Shown here: positions 6,290 through 7,085 of the stretch, one piece after another
Layout: every line of letters begins with the position of its first letter
Numbering within the stretch: position 1 is the first letter of the stretch
Source: Sphingomonadales bacterium UBA1936
GTDB lineage: Bacteria; Pseudomonadota; Alphaproteobacteria; Sphingomonadales; Sphingomonadaceae
Direction of reading: 5' to 3'
DNA length: 7,085 bases
Assembly: GCA_002336985.1 (NCBI GenBank)
Contig: DDFE01000171.1
Location: 631-7,715, forward strand
The notes under the pieces: generated by a model
Told to the model about the DNA's origin: nothing
Database searches by the model: none
What the model saw: the letters and a program-made list of their open reading frames with translations, nothing else
Position numbers and translations under genes: made by a program

Positions 6290-7085
6290 TGTCGCTCTGC
6301 ATGCCCGAGCCGGATGCTGGCGTGCTCGCACGACGCAGCGATATCGTTGCCGCAATGCGCGCGATCGTAGCCGGCGAAGGCGTGATCGACGATGTCGACG
6401 CACTGCGCCCCTATGAATCCGACGCTCTGACTGCATATCGCCAGCCACCGATGGTCGTCGTGCTGCCGCAAACGGTCGAACAGGTTTCGGCAGTGCTGCG
6501 CTGGTGCCATGCCAATCGCGTGAAGGTCGTACCACGCGGCGCGGGCACGTCGCTGTCGGGCGGGGCATTGCCGCTTGCCGACGGCGTATTGCTGGGCATG
6601 GCACGGTTCAACCGCATCCTCGACATCGACTATGCCGACCGTGTTGCTGTGGTACAGCCCGGCGTCACCAATCTCGCGATCACGCGCGCAGTCGAAGACG
6701 CGGGATTCTATTACGCCCCCGACCCGTCTAGCCAGATCGCCTGCACGATCGGCGGCAACGTTGCCGAGAATTCGGGCGGCGTGCATTGCCTGAAATACGG
6801 CCTGACAACGAACAACGTCCTCGGCGTCGAATTCGTGACCATCGAGGGCGAGGTGTTGCGCTTCGGCGGGCGCGGCATGGAACCGCAAGGACTCGATCTC
6901 CTGGGACTGATCGTCGGGTCGGAAGGGCTGCTCGGCGTGGTGACCGAAGTGACCGTGCGCATCCTGCCACGGCCCGAGACGGCGCGCGCTCTGCTCATCG
7001 GTTTTTCCACTGTGGAAGGTGCAGGCAAGTGCGTGGCTGACGTCATTGCCGCCGGGATCATTCCAGCGGGCATGGAGATGATGGA
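6289..7085 (+). CDS. glcD: Glycolate oxidase FAD-linked subunit GlcD, N-terminal part (cut by right edge)
   Basis: FAD-binding catalytic subunit of the glycolate oxidase complex, which oxidises glycolate (and often D-lactate) to the 2-oxo acid and feeds electrons to the respiratory chain. 265 codons are present of about 500 in the family. Seen: the PCMH-type FAD domain with PRGAGTSLSGGALP at 82-95, YYAPDPSSQIACTIGG at 141-156, NVAENSGGVHCLKYGLT at 157-173, GSEGLLGVVTEVTV at 210-223 and the beginning of the second domain (GIIPAGMEMM at the edge). These blocks match E. coli GlcD closely, more so than the D-lactate dehydrogenase Dld. The ATG overlaps the SDR stop as TAATG, indicating translational coupling; there is no strong ribosome site of its own. 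glcE and glcF usually follow glcD, so they are expected beyond the right edge (inference). It makes the downstream block an oxidative 2-hydroxy-acid module. Confidence 0.96.
   Translation, partial: MSLCMPEPDAGVLARRSDIVAAMRAIVAGEGVIDDVDALRPYESDALTAYRQPPMVVVLPQTVEQVSAVLRWCHANRVKVVPRGAGTSLSGGALPLADGVLLGMARFNRILDIDYADRVAVVQPGVTNLAITRAVEDAGFYYAPDPSSQIACTIGGNVAENSGGVHCLKYGLTTNNVLGVEFVTIEGEVLRFGGRGMEPQGLDLLGLIVGSEGLLGVVTEVTVRILPRPETARALLIGFSTVEGAGKCVADVIAAGIIPAGMEMM

Noticed and set aside
5522..6604. Minus-strand open frame of 360 codons opposite the SDR and glcD start
   Set aside because: It spans two well-supported, coupled genes on the other strand; its His/Arg/Asp-rich composition is typical of a shadow frame.

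Overview
The window is a compact sugar and 2-hydroxy-acid catabolism locus on a GC-rich chromosome or large replicon. The DNA is about 60% GC by eye, coding density is very high, and operons are tightly coupled. The LldD- and GlcD-type proteins closely follow the proteobacterial forms. A proteobacterium is likely, and an alphaproteobacterium such as a sphingomonad is my best guess from style and gene mix, but no sequence here proves the taxon. No RNA gene, insertion sequence, CRISPR array or transport gene is visible.

Left arm, minus strand, reading leftward from about 2283 to the left edge: a split transketolase (N-terminal ThDP-binding subunit, then C-terminal pyrimidine-binding subunit) followed by an FGGY carbohydrate kinase cut by the window edge. 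Stops and starts overlap (TAGTG, then ATGA), so this is one translationally coupled operon.

Centre, 2284-2458: a 175-bp divergent control region. It holds an AT-rich cluster of TTTCG/CGAAA elements around a perfect 11-bp palindrome, with a plausible promoter on each side. This is the likely operator of the DeoR-family regulator encoded just to its right.

Right arm, plus strand: DeoR-family repressor, a xylose/rhamnose-isomerase-like TIM-barrel sugar isomerase, FMN-dependent L-lactate dehydrogenase (lldD), an SDR that resembles L-rhamnose 1-dehydrogenase, and glycolate oxidase FAD subunit (glcD, running off the right edge). The last three genes are joined by ATGA and TAATG overlaps.

How the genes may work together (inference): isomerase, FGGY kinase and split transketolase form a complete aldose -> ketose -> ketose-phosphate -> C2-transfer route, the same logic as the known D-apiose/apulose-4-phosphate transketolase pathway. 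The SDR/LldD/GlcD block looks like an oxidative module dealing with a sugar lactone and with the 2-hydroxy acids lactate and glycolate. Both arms seem to be under one DeoR regulator. No single pathway that I know uses exactly this set, so the substrate is open; apiose-like branched sugars and 6-deoxy sugars are the two leading ideas.
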